From the NCBI GenBank assembly GCA_023392125.1, contig JAEVZS010000015.1, positions 1 through 64,000 on the forward strand: a stretch of DNA of 64,000 bases, written 5' to 3'. Within the stretch, counting starts at the first letter, position 1. The number at the start of each line of letters is the position of its first letter. The stretch comes from Bacteroidota bacterium. GTDB lineage: Bacteria > Bacteroidota > Bacteroidia > Cytophagales > Cytophagaceae. The position numbers were made by a program, and so were the translations under genes. Below, in pieces: positions 36,145 through 44,096 of the stretch. Under the pieces are notes generated by a model, which saw only the letters and a program-made list of their open reading frames with translations, was not told the DNA's origin and did no database searches.

Positions 36145-37044
36145 ATGATTTCCGAAAATAGTCATATTGGTATTCTTCCCTTGCTTGGAGCAAAATGTCA
36201 GAGTTATTATCAGTTAATGAAATTCAGACTTTCAGCTCTGGTATCTTTTTCTGCCGGTATGGGATTTATGCTTGCTCCCGAAGGTACAGGAAACTGGCTT
36301 GCTCTTGCTGTGTTTACATTATTTGGTTTCATGGTTATTGTTTCAAGCAATATTATCAACCAGATTATTGAAAAAGACAGTGATGCGCTCATGTCCAGAA
36401 CTTTGAACAGACCTCTTCCGACAGGAAGGGTTTTACCCGGAGAAGCTGCTTTAATTTCTCTGATATTCGGAGTTGCAGGAGTTAGTGGATTATACTATTT
36501 CTTCAATATCAATGCGGCGCTTCTTTCTCTCTTATCCCTGATTCTGTATGGATTTGTATATACTCCTCTGAAAACAAAAACGCCTGCAGCAGTATTTGTG
36601 GGAGCTGTTCCGGGCGCCTTGCCGCCGATGATCGGCTGGCTGGCGGCTACAAATAAGTTTGGTCTGGAACCCGGAATTCTGTTTGCCATACAGTTTTTCT
36701 GGCAGTTTCCTCATTATTGGGCTATCGCCTGGGTACTTGATGAAGATTATAAAAAGGCGAATATCCGGCTGTTGCCTGCCAACGGGCAAAAAGATACCGA
36801 TACTGCATTCACAATAATGATTTATACATTATTTCTGTTGCCTTTGGGCTTTATGCCTATGGTTTTGAAGATGACAGGAGTGGTTAGCGCTGTTATTGCG
36901 CTGGTATGCGGTGTTTTATTTCTTGCCCAAACATTTTATCTCATGCGGGTTTGTACCAATAAGGCAGCTTTGAGGATCATGTTTGGTTCTTTTATATATC
37001 TGCCGGTTGTACAGATTGCTTTTGTAATAGACAAGTTACAGTAA
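36145..37044 (+). CDS. ctaB: Protoheme IX farnesyltransferase (heme O synthase)
   Basis: The 299-residue UbiA-family enzyme adds a farnesyl group to heme B, giving heme O for CtaA. Its motifs are YYQLMKFRLSALVSFSAG, then NQIIEKDSDALMSRTLNRPLP (the first aspartate-rich motif), VYTPLKTKTP and GAVPGALPPMIGWLAAT, then WQFPHYWAIAWVLDEDYKKA (the second acidic motif). It has about nine helices. Its place between ctaA and the subunit III genes fits supply of heme A to the adjacent oxidase. Confidence 0.95.
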   Translation: MISENSHIGILPLLGAKCQSYYQLMKFRLSALVSFSAGMGFMLAPEGTGNWLALAVFTLFGFMVIVSSNIINQIIEKDSDALMSRTLNRPLPTGRVLPGEAALISLIFGVAGVSGLYYFFNINAALLSLLSLILYGFVYTPLKTKTPAAVFVGAVPGALPPMIGWLAATNKFGLEPGILFAIQFFWQFPHYWAIAWVLDEDYKKANIRLLPANGQKDTDTAFTIMIYTLFLLPLGFMPMVLKMTGVVSAVIALVCGVLFLAQTFYLMRVCTNKAALRIMFGSFIYLPVVQIAFVIDKLQ

Positions 37045-37048
37045 AAAT

Positions 37049-37639
37049 ATGAAAAACATAGCAATGGAAATGGAACAGCCTAAACGCCCTATGGCCATGA
37101 ATCCTCAAAAATTTGCTCTATGGCTGTTTATTGTCAGCATTGTAATGATCTTTGCTGCGATGACCAGCGCCTATATTGTGCGGAGGGCGGAAGGCAACTG
37201 GCTGGAAGTTGAGATTCCGCTGATCATGTATATTAGTACAGGCGTTATACTTTTGAGCAGCATTACGATGCATTGGGCTTATTTGTCTGCTAAGCGGGAT
37301 AACCTGCAGCCTCTTAAGACAGCTTTGCTTCTTACTACGCTGCTGGGGATCATTTTTATAGTTACCCAGTTTAAATCCTGGGAAACTTTAAAGGAAGCAG
37401 GCGTTTTTTTCGGTGGGGAATTGAGTAATCCGGGTGGATCTTTCGTATATGTACTGACGGGTCTGCATGGTTTTCACCTTATTTCCGGTGTGGTCTTTCT
37501 TTTTGTTGTATTAATTTCGGCATTTGGATACAAGGTACATTCCAAAAATCTGAACTTAATTGAAATGTCAGCGACCTATTGGCATTTTCTTGATGCTCTG
37601 TGGATATATCTGTTTGTATTTTTATTACTAAACCATTAA
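37049..37639 (+). CDS. Cytochrome c oxidase subunit III-like protein, short copy
   Basis: The 196-residue protein has five helices and typical subunit III motifs: KFALWLFIVSIVMIFAAMTSAYIVRR, TGLHGFHLISGVVFLF and ATYWHFLDALWIYLFVFLLL. The two N-terminal helices of a seven-helix subunit III are absent. It begins 4 bp after ctaB. A second, longer subunit III gene follows at once, as is common in Bacteroidota. The subunit does not bind redox centres and stabilises subunit I. Confidence 0.92.
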   Translation: MKNIAMEMEQPKRPMAMNPQKFALWLFIVSIVMIFAAMTSAYIVRRAEGNWLEVEIPLIMYISTGVILLSSITMHWAYLSAKRDNLQPLKTALLLTTLLGIIFIVTQFKSWETLKEAGVFFGGELSNPGGSFVYVLTGLHGFHLISGVVFLFVVLISAFGYKVHSKNLNLIEMSATYWHFLDALWIYLFVFLLLNH

Positions 37640-37657
37640 TTTTCAAAAAAACTTAAT

Positions 37658-38401
37658 ATGTCAACTATTACTGTTTCAGAAAAAGATCAAAAGAATATTT
37701 GGGGCGGCGGGGTGGAACCCATGAAAGCGAGTTATGGTAAGCTGATGATGTGGTTCTTTCTTCTCTCGGATGCCTTTACATTTTCCGGATTCCTTGTAGC
37801 CTACGGGATGAGCCGTTTCGCATTTCCTGCTTATACCGGCTCTGTAAAGGATTTTGTTCCTTCTCTTGAATATTGGCCTATTCCTGAAAAAATATTTACG
37901 CACATACCGTTTTTCCATGTTGAGGCTCCGCTGGTCTTTGTGGGTATTATGACTTTTATCCTTATCATGAGTAGTGTCACCATGGTACTGGCTGTTGAAG
38001 CAGGACATCGTATGGATAAGGCAGATGTTCAGAAATGGATGTTGTGGACTATTTTCGGTGGCTGGGCTTTTATCGGATGTCAGGCATGGGAGTGGACAGT
38101 TTTTATTCAGGGAACTCCTGAAGGGCTTAAGCTGGCTTCGGGTGAAGTTATTAAAGGCGCCAGTCTTACCATGAATGAATACGGTCCCAAGCTGTTTGCC
38201 GATTTCTTTTTCTTTATTACCGGATTCCATGGTACACACGTGCTTAGTGGCATTATAATGAACATGATTGTATTCTATAATGTCTGCATTGGTACATATG
38301 AGCGTATAGGACATTATGAAATGGTTGAAAAGGTAGGTTTATACTGGCACTTTGTAGACCTTGTATGGGTATTCGTATTTACGTTCTTCTATCTGGTTTA
38401 A
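37658..38401 (+). CDS. coxC: Cytochrome c oxidase subunit III, longer copy
   Basis: The 247-residue protein has KLMMWFFLLSDAFTFSGFLVAYGMSRF at 30-55, GCQAWEWTVFI, FFFITGFHGTHVLSGI and VGLYWHFVDLVWVFVFTFFYLV, the classic subunit III C-terminal helices. It also has an extra loop between the first two helices (TGSVKDFVPSLEYWPIPEK). It is diverged from the copy just upstream, so both may be present in the complex in distinct positions. Confidence 0.93.
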   Translation: MSTITVSEKDQKNIWGGGVEPMKASYGKLMMWFFLLSDAFTFSGFLVAYGMSRFAFPAYTGSVKDFVPSLEYWPIPEKIFTHIPFFHVEAPLVFVGIMTFILIMSSVTMVLAVEAGHRMDKADVQKWMLWTIFGGWAFIGCQAWEWTVFIQGTPEGLKLASGEVIKGASLTMNEYGPKLFADFFFFITGFHGTHVLSGIIMNMIVFYNVCIGTYERIGHYEMVEKVGLYWHFVDLVWVFVFTFFYLV

Positions 38402-38441
38402 TTCATTTTTAATAAGTAAAAGACATTAATTTCTAATATTT

Positions 38442-38792
38442 ATGGCTCACGGACTACATGATCACGCACCAGCGCATAAGGTTTTACCTAGGGATAAAGC
38501 AAAAATCTTAAAGATCTGGAAAACCGCTCTACTGCTTGCTGTCGTAACTGCAATAGAATTTTTACTTGCTTTTACCATGGAGCGCGGATCTTTGCTGTTT
38601 GCAGTTTTTATTGGTTTGACGCTGGTAAAGGCATTCTATATTGTTGCAGACTTTATGCACCTTAAATATGAAACAAAAGTGCTTGTTTGGTCTATTATAC
38701 TACCCACAATGTTTGTTATCTGGCTTATTGTAGCGCTCCTTGCAGAAGGCGATGCCATATTTAAAATCAGGTCACTTTGGGGATGGTTCTAA
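38442..38792 (+). CDS. coxD: Cytochrome c oxidase subunit IV family protein
   Basis: The 116-residue protein has three helices (about 27-45, 49-70 and 80-101) and the motif FYIVADFMHLKYETK, typical of bacterial oxidase subunit IV (COX4_pro/CtaF). The N-terminus is again His-rich (AHGLHDHAPAHK). It follows the subunit III genes as expected and helps stabilise the enzyme. Confidence 0.92.
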   Translation: MAHGLHDHAPAHKVLPRDKAKILKIWKTALLLAVVTAIEFLLAFTMERGSLLFAVFIGLTLVKAFYIVADFMHLKYETKVLVWSIILPTMFVIWLIVALLAEGDAIFKIRSLWGWF

Positions 38793-38811
38793 CCAGATGA
38801 AATAAATTGAA

Positions 38812-39468
38812 ATGAAAAGTATAACTAAAGCCGGTATCCTTCTGAGTATTTTGATGTTGCCGGTTTTAGTTTTTTTATTTTTAAAGCTTTTTGCTAAAAA
38901 CCACTACGATATTCCTACATACTTTGCAACTGACAGTGTCTTGGTCAATGGAAGATATAAGATTACAGCTGCACATAAGATTCCGCCTTTTTCCTTCGTT
39001 GATCAGAACGGAGATACTTTCAGCTCAGAATTATTAACGGATAGAATTGTTGTAACCGGTTTTCTCCTTCCGGGAGAAATGGCGATGAGCTCAAAAATAA
39101 CCACCGAGCTCAAGAGAATCCAGGAAGCTTTTGCGGATTTCCCGGAAGTCAGAATTCTGTCATTCAGTATTGATTCCAAAAATCATGATGTATCTGATAC
39201 GTTGAAGGTATATGCCGAGACATTCAGAATAGACACATCCAGCTGGACATTACTTGCCGGTTCACGGGACTCTGTATATTATCTGGCTCAGAAAGGATTG
39301 CTGATATCTTCTGAACAGGCTTCCGATACTTCTGAAGCCCCCGGAGAGACGCTTGTTCTGATTGATAAGGCAGGACATATACGAGGATACTATGCTGGTA
39401 CCGACCGGGCAGAGATAGACCGTTTAATAAGAGAAATTCAGGTTTTATTATACAATTATGGCAACTAA
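38812..39468 (+). CDS. Sco1/SenC-like protein lacking the copper-binding cysteines
   Basis: The 218-residue protein has an N-terminal membrane anchor (7-28) and a thioredoxin-like domain aligned with Sco proteins: IPPFSFVDQNGDTFSSELL, IRILSFSIDSKNHDVSDTLKVYAE (with EVRILSFSID at 112-121), WTLLAGSRDSVYYLAQ and LVLIDKAGHIRGYYAGTD. Sco proteins load copper into CuA through a CxxxC motif plus a late histidine. Here the CxxxC region reads VTGFLLPGEMAMSSKIT (81-97) with no cysteine, and the histidine position reads GETLVLID. The protein has no cysteine at all, so it cannot bind copper like Sco. It may be a structural assembly factor for the oxidase. It overlaps the next gene by 11 bases. Confidence 0.85.
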   Translation: MKSITKAGILLSILMLPVLVFLFLKLFAKNHYDIPTYFATDSVLVNGRYKITAAHKIPPFSFVDQNGDTFSSELLTDRIVVTGFLLPGEMAMSSKITTELKRIQEAFADFPEVRILSFSIDSKNHDVSDTLKVYAETFRIDTSSWTLLAGSRDSVYYLAQKGLLISSEQASDTSEAPGETLVLIDKAGHIRGYYAGTDRAEIDRLIREIQVLLYNYGN

Positions 39469-40045
39469 CCAACTTGTTCGGAACAATAGTTTGTACCTCC
39501 TCATCATTGGCATTCTGTCAGTGCTGATTCCGATTGTTGTTGCAGTACTGTTTTATTTACCGCAGACGGGCAAATTAGGTGAGCTGGATGTGCGCATACT
39601 GCCTCATATTAATGCCGTGCTGAATTCGTCTACAGCCATTGCACTGTTGACTGGTTATTATTTCATTAAAAAAGGAAACCGGCGGGCGCATATTACGGCT
39701 ATGATCACGGCTTTTACTTTTAGTTCTGTTTTCCTGATTTCATATGTTATTTATCATTTTCAGGGAGTGCATACGCTTTTTGGAGATATAAACGGAGATG
39801 GAGTGCTTTCGGCAGCTGAAAAAGCAGAAGTCGGGATGTTCAGGATCATTTATCTGCTGGTTCTTCTTACACACATTGCTCTGGCAACAATTATCGTCCC
39901 CTTTGTGTTGCTTTCAATATATTTCGGCTGGTCAAAACAGTACAAATCACATAGAAAACTGTCTAAATGGACTTTCCCTCTCTGGCTGTATGTTGCTGTT
40001 TCCGGTGTTCTGGTTTACATGATGATTAGTCCTTATTACCAATAA
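39458..40045 (+). CDS. DUF420 membrane protein (CtaM/YozB-like oxidase assembly factor)
   Basis: The 195-residue protein has five helices and DUF420 features: LPHINAVLNSSTAIALLTGYYFIKKGNRRAH in the second helix region, HITAM and THIALATIIVPFVLLSIYFGW. The final KWTFPLWLYVAVSGVLVYMMI helix is also typical. DUF420 proteins (CtaM in staphylococci) are needed for mature heme-copper oxidase, which fits its place here. An insertion near residues 108-119 forms a canonical EF-hand loop, DINGDGVLSAAE, on what should be the outer side. The start overlaps the Sco-like gene. Confidence 0.9.
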   Translation: MATNQLVRNNSLYLLIIGILSVLIPIVVAVLFYLPQTGKLGELDVRILPHINAVLNSSTAIALLTGYYFIKKGNRRAHITAMITAFTFSSVFLISYVIYHFQGVHTLFGDINGDGVLSAAEKAEVGMFRIIYLLVLLTHIALATIIVPFVLLSIYFGWSKQYKSHRKLSKWTFPLWLYVAVSGVLVYMMISPYYQ

Positions 40046-40056
40046 AATTTAGCTTT

Positions 40057-40314
40057 ATGAACAGGAATATTCTTTTGCTGAGTCTGCTGATTGTCTTTTG
40101 TCTGGGTAATACTGATCTGCTGGCTCAATGTGCCATGTGCAGAGCTTCGGTCGAAAGCAATCTCAGTGAAACCGGAGGCGGAATCGGAGCCGGCCTGAAT
40201 ACGGGCATTTTGTACCTGATGGCTATTCCTTATATCCTGTTTACAATTATTGGCGTATTATGGTATCGTGCCAGCAAGGCTGCTAAAAGGAATAAGGTAC
40301 AAAGTTTGGCTTAA
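40057..40314 (+). CDS. Small membrane protein with a periplasmic CxxC motif
   Basis: This 85-residue protein has a signal peptide (1-23), a short mature segment with CAMC at about 25-28 (QCAMCRASVESNL) and one membrane helix at about 49-68 followed by a basic tail. I know of no named family. It lies 11 bp after the DUF420 gene and ends the act-cox run. A CxxC pair facing the periplasm beside oxidase assembly genes suggests thiol or copper handling (inference). Confidence 0.75.
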   Translation: MNRNILLLSLLIVFCLGNTDLLAQCAMCRASVESNLSETGGGIGAGLNTGILYLMAIPYILFTIIGVLWYRASKAAKRNKVQSLA

Positions 40315-40388
40315 ATCTTGTTGTCGATTGTGAAAACCATGAACTCAACGTTATATGGTTAGCCGTTCGCTTATATATCACGATACAC

Positions 40389-43300
40389 TTGAAGTCAGCT
40401 TTAAAGAAACACTTCTTACTATTCCTTGCTACAGGCTTTCTGGCGGTTTCTCTGATCTGCTGGTACGTTTTTGTTGTACACCGGGGAAAGCAGAATGATG
40501 AGGCTTATATTGCTTCGGTCAGCTACAGACTTGGTCAGGAGCTTGAAAAAGTACAAAAGCATTCTGCGACAATCAAAAACGAAATAGAAAAGTGTGATAA
40601 GCCGACGTTTGCCCGTTTACTGAAACCTTCTCCGTACCCTTATTTTGTTTACCGAAATAACCGCCTGTATTTTTGGTCGGATAATGATTTTATCCCCAAG
40701 CAGGAATCATTGCCCGGAATCAGGCAGGTACGCTTCGTCTCTATGCGTTCAGGCACCTTTGTGGTTCACAAAGATGTGGTGCTGAAACGGGGAGACTTAT
40801 TCGAAATCTTATCTTTCGTACCGCTCAGCCGGCAGTATGGTATTGAAAATGACTATTTGCAGTCACATCTGAATCCGGAAATCTTTTCGGATGCACAGGT
40901 TGGTATTACAAACTTTCCCTCAGTAGGAGGAAGCATTTATACAGCTGAAGGCGATTATTTATTCAGCCTGGTTTTTCCTCCGGATACGCAGCGGAGTGAT
41001 AGTCCGGTTCTGCCGTTTATACTTGCTTTTGCATCGCTGGGAGTTTTGTTTCTGCTTATTTATGTGGTAAAGCTTACCAGCCACTTTGTGCGGAAATACG
41101 GGGCGGGTAAGGGATTATTGTTCCTGTTTGTAGTGTTGGGGCTGATACGGGGGATTATGTTGTGGACTGACTTTCCTTTTAACATTCAGTATCTTCCTCT
41201 TTTCAATTCGAAGTTTTTTGCAAGCTCTGTTTTAAGTCCCTCGCTGGGCGATTTACTTTTAAATCTGACTTTTTTACTTATCTGGAGTATTGCCTTTTCC
41301 AGGTATTATTACCTTACGGATTTTGTGCGTGAGATCATTTCGTATCGTAGCAAGAGTAATAGCTGGTTAGTTAGTTGTGCTTTGCTGATATTGAGCCTTA
41401 CCAGTTTTTATTATGTGTTTTATCTGCTGCTGATGTTGTTTACACACAGTCAGTGGGAAATGGACATTACAGTGAACCTGGACTTCAATCTGTTCCGGAT
41501 TGCCAGTCTGCTGGTATTTGGAATTCTGTTTTCGCTGTTCGTTATATTCAGTTATATCTTTGCCAAGCTCTTTCTGTTTATCAACAAAGATAAAAGAAGG
41601 CCAGCCTGGTTTATATTTGTTCTGGCTGCCGCGGTTCTGGGCGGAATGATTTATGTAAACCACAATGGGTTTTACGGAATCCTGCTGACCGGTATCGTAT
41701 TTTTTACCTCTGTTCTTTATTTCAGATTTCCTAAAATATCTTTTCAGCCCAGGTACGGTTCCTATTTTTATTTATTGTTTGCCGGTATGGCATGTGCGCT
41801 CATTGCGTCGTACGCCGCGTTTCTCGATTTTCAGCGCAAGGATACACTGAACAAGCAGAAGTTTGCTTCGCAGCTTCTGGTAAAAAATGATGTGCTGGCA
41901 GAATATATGCTTAATGAAATCAATAAGCTGGTTGTCAATGATCCCTTTATTCATAGCAGGATACTGAATCCGTTCAGCACAAAGGAACCCATCGAGCAGA
42001 AAATCAAGCGGGTTTATCTGGGCGATTATTTTGACAAGTATGATGTAAAGATTCATGTTTTTGATGCGCTGGGCAGACCCTATACCCATGATCATGAATT
42101 TACATACTGGCCGGATATTGCCGAACGATATGGCAGAGAACAGTTTAGTACAGACTATCCGGATATTTTTCTGATGTATGATCCCGGAAAAAAAGGATTT
42201 AAGCGTTATCTCTCCTTTAATAATCTGCAAAAGAATGGTATTACCATTGGCTATATCCTGATTGATCTTAAGCAGAAACGTATTGTCCCTCACAGTGTTT
42301 ATCCGGAACTTCTGGTGGACCGGCGGATGGTTCAGCCATGGGAGAACAAAAACTACAGCTATGCAATATTCGGAGATGAGGATATTCTGTACAGCTACGG
42401 GCAGTATAACTATGAAATGGACTTCAAATCACGCTATTTCGAGAAAGAAAGACTGTATGAAAAAGGGATCAATGTCAATGGTTACCATCATCTGGGAATG
42501 AAAAGCGCAGATGAGCGTATTATTATTGTATCGTCTGAAGATAAACCCTTTTATCGTTTTTTTTCAAACTTCTCTTTTTTATATACTGTTCTCCTCTTCT
42601 TTATTCTGCTGTTTGTTATAGCCTGGTCTTTTAACATACGTTTCCGAAAGATAGATGCCAATTTCTCCACTAAAATTCAGATCTATCTCAATCTGGCCTT
42701 TTTTCTGCCGCTCTCTGTTGTAAGCGTTACCACATTGAGTATCATATCTTCCAGCTATAAGGAAAATCTCAATAAGACCTTTATAAAAAAAGCAGAGGCT
42801 GTCAGTAATTCCATCAATATGTATCTGGAAAATGAATGGCAGAATCCTTCTGAGAGACGTCTGGAAAATATTTTGCTGGAAAAAAGCCGCTTTATTGATA
42901 TCGATATCAATTTGTACAATAGTAAAGGACAGCTTCTGTTTTCCAATCAGCCGATGATCTATGAGGCCGGACTTTTGTCCGGGCTTATTAACCCGGTTGC
43001 TTTCTCAACAATCAGAGATAAAAAGAATAATATATTTATGTTGTCCGAGCAGGTAGGGACCTTTCGGTACAACTCTGTATATATTGCGATCAAATCGTAT
43101 GAGTCCGGGCATCTGATTGGTGTATTAAGTATTCCTTTTTTTGAATCACGGCAGGAGGTAAGTCAGCAGCTGACTGAAGTATTGACGACTATATTGAATA
43201 TATTCATCAGCATATTTCTTATTTTCCTGTTTATTTCCTATCTGGTCAGCCGCTGGCTTACCGTACCGCTTGATCTTATTACTGAAAAGCTCAGACGGAC

Positions 43301-44096
43301 TACACTGGCAGAAAAAAATGAGCCGCTTGAATGGAAGTCAAAAGATGAAATTGGTCTGCTGATCGGGGAATACAACAAGATGCTTCTGAAGCTGGATGAA
43401 AGCAAGGATGCTTTGTCCAAGAGCGAAAAAGAATCGGCATGGAGGGAGATGGCCCAGCAGGTAGCGCATGAGATTAAGAATCCTCTGACACCCATGAAAT
43501 TGTCTATTCAGCATTTGCAGCGGGCAATCAAGGATAAAAAAGACAATATTATGGAAATGGCTGAACGGTCTCTGCAGATGCTGCTGGATCAGGTAGATAC
43601 CCTGAATGAGATTGCCACTTCTTTTTCGGTATTTGCGAAGATGCCTATTCCGAGAAATGAACGTTTTGAATTTGGCGAGGTCGTTACTCAAATTGCCCGC
43701 TTGCACAAAGCCGATGCTTCGATCTCTATTGAGGTAGATATTCCGGAGCAGGAGGTGGTAGTGACCGGGGATAAAAAGCTCATGGGTAATATTTTATCAA
43801 ACCTGATTCTTAATGCTGCCCAATCGGTACCGGCTGATCGTACGCCTGAACTGAAGATGTGTCTTACCATCAGAGAGAATATGGCCCGGTTCTCATTGAA
43901 AGATAACGGACAGGGAATTCCGGACTCTATAAAAGATAAAGTTTTTATACCTAACTTTAGTACCAAATACAGCGGCTCCGGATTGGGACTGGCTATTGCC
44001 CGAAGAGGTGTTGAGCACGCCGGGGGGAATATCTGGTTTGAAACAATTCAGGAGCAGGGAACAACGTTCTTTATTGAGCTTCCCCTGATTGAGTAA
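40389..44096 (+). CDS. Large multi-pass sensor histidine kinase, NtrY-like
   Basis: The 1235-residue kinase is far longer than usual. A first helix at 8-30 is followed by a periplasmic domain to about 195, then about eight helices between 200 and 475. A second extracytoplasmic domain, two further helices near 730-790 and a third sensor segment follow, then a helix near 940-960 leading into HAMP (about 960-1010). The HisKA H-box is VAHEIKNPLTPMKL with His1027. The ATPase domain has N-box NLILN (1138-1142), DNGQGIP and GLGLA (1198-1202). HEIKNPLTPMKLSIQHLQ resembles NtrY. No response regulator is adjacent. The start is TTG at 40389. The next gene begins at the very next base after the stop. Confidence 0.87.
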   Translation: MKSALKKHFLLFLATGFLAVSLICWYVFVVHRGKQNDEAYIASVSYRLGQELEKVQKHSATIKNEIEKCDKPTFARLLKPSPYPYFVYRNNRLYFWSDNDFIPKQESLPGIRQVRFVSMRSGTFVVHKDVVLKRGDLFEILSFVPLSRQYGIENDYLQSHLNPEIFSDAQVGITNFPSVGGSIYTAEGDYLFSLVFPPDTQRSDSPVLPFILAFASLGVLFLLIYVVKLTSHFVRKYGAGKGLLFLFVVLGLIRGIMLWTDFPFNIQYLPLFNSKFFASSVLSPSLGDLLLNLTFLLIWSIAFSRYYYLTDFVREIISYRSKSNSWLVSCALLILSLTSFYYVFYLLLMLFTHSQWEMDITVNLDFNLFRIASLLVFGILFSLFVIFSYIFAKLFLFINKDKRRPAWFIFVLAAAVLGGMIYVNHNGFYGILLTGIVFFTSVLYFRFPKISFQPRYGSYFYLLFAGMACALIASYAAFLDFQRKDTLNKQKFASQLLVKNDVLAEYMLNEINKLVVNDPFIHSRILNPFSTKEPIEQKIKRVYLGDYFDKYDVKIHVFDALGRPYTHDHEFTYWPDIAERYGREQFSTDYPDIFLMYDPGKKGFKRYLSFNNLQKNGITIGYILIDLKQKRIVPHSVYPELLVDRRMVQPWENKNYSYAIFGDEDILYSYGQYNYEMDFKSRYFEKERLYEKGINVNGYHHLGMKSADERIIIVSSEDKPFYRFFSNFSFLYTVLLFFILLFVIAWSFNIRFRKIDANFSTKIQIYLNLAFFLPLSVVSVTTLSIISSSYKENLNKTFIKKAEAVSNSINMYLENEWQNPSERRLENILLEKSRFIDIDINLYNSKGQLLFSNQPMIYEAGLLSGLINPVAFSTIRDKKNNIFMLSEQVGTFRYNSVYIAIKSYESGHLIGVLSIPFFESRQEVSQQLTEVLTTILNIFISIFLIFLFISYLVSRWLTVPLDLITEKLRRTTLAEKNEPLEWKSKDEIGLLIGEYNKMLLKLDESKDALSKSEKESAWREMAQQVAHEIKNPLTPMKLSIQHLQRAIKDKKDNIMEMAERSLQMLLDQVDTLNEIATSFSVFAKMPIPRNERFEFGEVVTQIARLHKADASISIEVDIPEQEVVVTGDKKLMGNILSNLILNAAQSVPADRTPELKMCLTIRENMARFSLKDNGQGIPDSIKDKVFIPNFSTKYSGSGLGLAIARRGVEHAGGNIWFETIQEQGTTFFIELPLIE

